64,000 bases of DNA, taken from Xenopus tropicalis (lineage: Eukaryota > Chordata > Amphibia > Anura > Pipidae). Positions 63,401 to 64,000 of the stretch are shown here, in pieces. The stretch covers positions 81,566,904 to 81,630,903 of the forward strand of contig NC_030678.2 of assembly GCF_000004195.4 (NCBI RefSeq). The letters are read 5' to 3'. The notes below the pieces were generated by a model. The model ran no database searches, had not been told where the DNA came from, and saw only the letters and a program-made list of their open reading frames with translations. The position numbers were made by a program, and so were the translations under genes. How positions within the stretch are numbered: the stretch's first letter is position 1; each line of letters starts with the position of its first letter.

Positions 63401-64000
63401 TAAGTCCATTCACAGATGTCTTGCCATATAACTTTCAGGTAGTATCAATGAGGCATCTGGCACCACAAACATTTGTACATTTACTTGTATGTCAGGGTCT
63501 GACCATAATGGTTTCCAAGTGTATGTTTTGAGCAGTTGCCAGGATGTGATGTGATTGTGATCTTCACCAAAAATTTGAATATTAGAAAGTACGTTTTTGG
63601 GCCATAGAAGTGCAGAATTAGAAAACTTGGATCTCCTAGGGCCACTGGAGCATTAAGTTGCGAGCTAGCTGGGGATTTTTGGAGGTTGTTATGCCTGCAC
63701 TTATGTGATCAGTTGCTCCACTAATTATACAAAGTTGGAGGGGTGGAAAGACTGCTAATTTTCTGGCTCTGATAAAAGAAACTTTTAAGAGCTTTATTGG
63801 TTTGAGGGCATGTGTATTACAAAATAGAGCAACCAGTGTGGAAACAGTAAATTGGGCTAAAAGAAGAAAGAATTTTCTTTACTGTAAAATATAGTGCTAT
63901 GAAATAGCCCTGGAGAACTGCCCTAGCTTAAATGAAGAGTTCAGTGTTAAAATGAAACCGGGTAAAATAGATAGACTGTGCAAAATAAATTCTAATATAG
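60471..64000. other. Intergenic, no gene seen
   Basis: AT-rich, no repeat family recognised. Small duplication of TTTTGCCATAATGTA at 62735-62763. Frames up to about 100 residues lack motifs. Confidence 0.5.

Overview
This is an AT-rich vertebrate intergenic window, almost certainly from a clawed frog (Xenopus; X. tropicalis and X. laevis cannot be told apart here). The evidence is the repeat content: many MITEs with TTAAAGG termini and TTAA target duplications (like the T2 family described in Xenopus), CR1-type LINE 3' ends with a TTACTATG repeat tail, hAT MITEs with 8-bp target duplications, Penelope-like fragments, and large CGAA-rich palindromic repeats. No prokaryotic gene organisation, rRNA, tRNA or CRISPR array was seen. 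Nearly all open frames in the window are chance frames or microsatellite artefacts.

The most gene-like object is on the minus strand at 43220-44667. Four phase-consistent exons encode the middle of a protein kinase catalytic domain of PKC (AGC) type, running from the alpha-C/beta-4 region to the APE motif. It carries an 8-nt deletion after the beta-5 strand, an opal codon formed across the splice junction at the HRD arginine, and one intron of only 54 nt. A CR1 LINE fills the next intron. I read it as a decayed, partial pseudogene. A second, much weaker candidate is a possible terminal exon of an unrecognised membrane protein at 52302-52596 (minus).

Layout. 1-7 kb: T2-like MITE, palindromic repeats and a TTAA-flanked MITE nested in another repeat. 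7.2-8.0 kb: a T2 MITE inserted into the terminal repeat of another MITE. 10.3 kb: (ATT)n. 12.6-13.6 kb: hAT element carrying a minisatellite. 18.8-22.8 kb: hAT MITE, broken L2/CR1-type LINE with reverse transcriptase motifs, a poly(A) retroposed fragment with 17-bp target duplication, and two T2 MITEs. 24-26 kb: hAT MITEs and a CR1 fragment. 27.5-34.2 kb: T2 MITEs, a 79-bp hAT remnant, a head-to-head inverted pair of MITEs, and a 50-bp minisatellite. 36-39 kb: 501-bp palindrome, Penelope-like coding remnant and T2 MITE. 41.5-44.7 kb: 40-bp minisatellite and kinase pseudogene. 46-51 kb: palindromes, hAT MITE, and a 93-bp perfect palindrome beside (TA)n. 52-60.5 kb: candidate exon, Penelope terminal repeat-like segment, nested hAT in a LINE/SINE tail, and two related solo LTRs in opposite orientation. 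60.5-64 kb: nothing recognised.

The genes do not form a pathway. The interest lies in the layered insertion history, which several perfect target-site duplications and nested insertions let one read directly, and in the kinase remnant. No database comparison was possible; family names rest on motifs, termini and target duplications.
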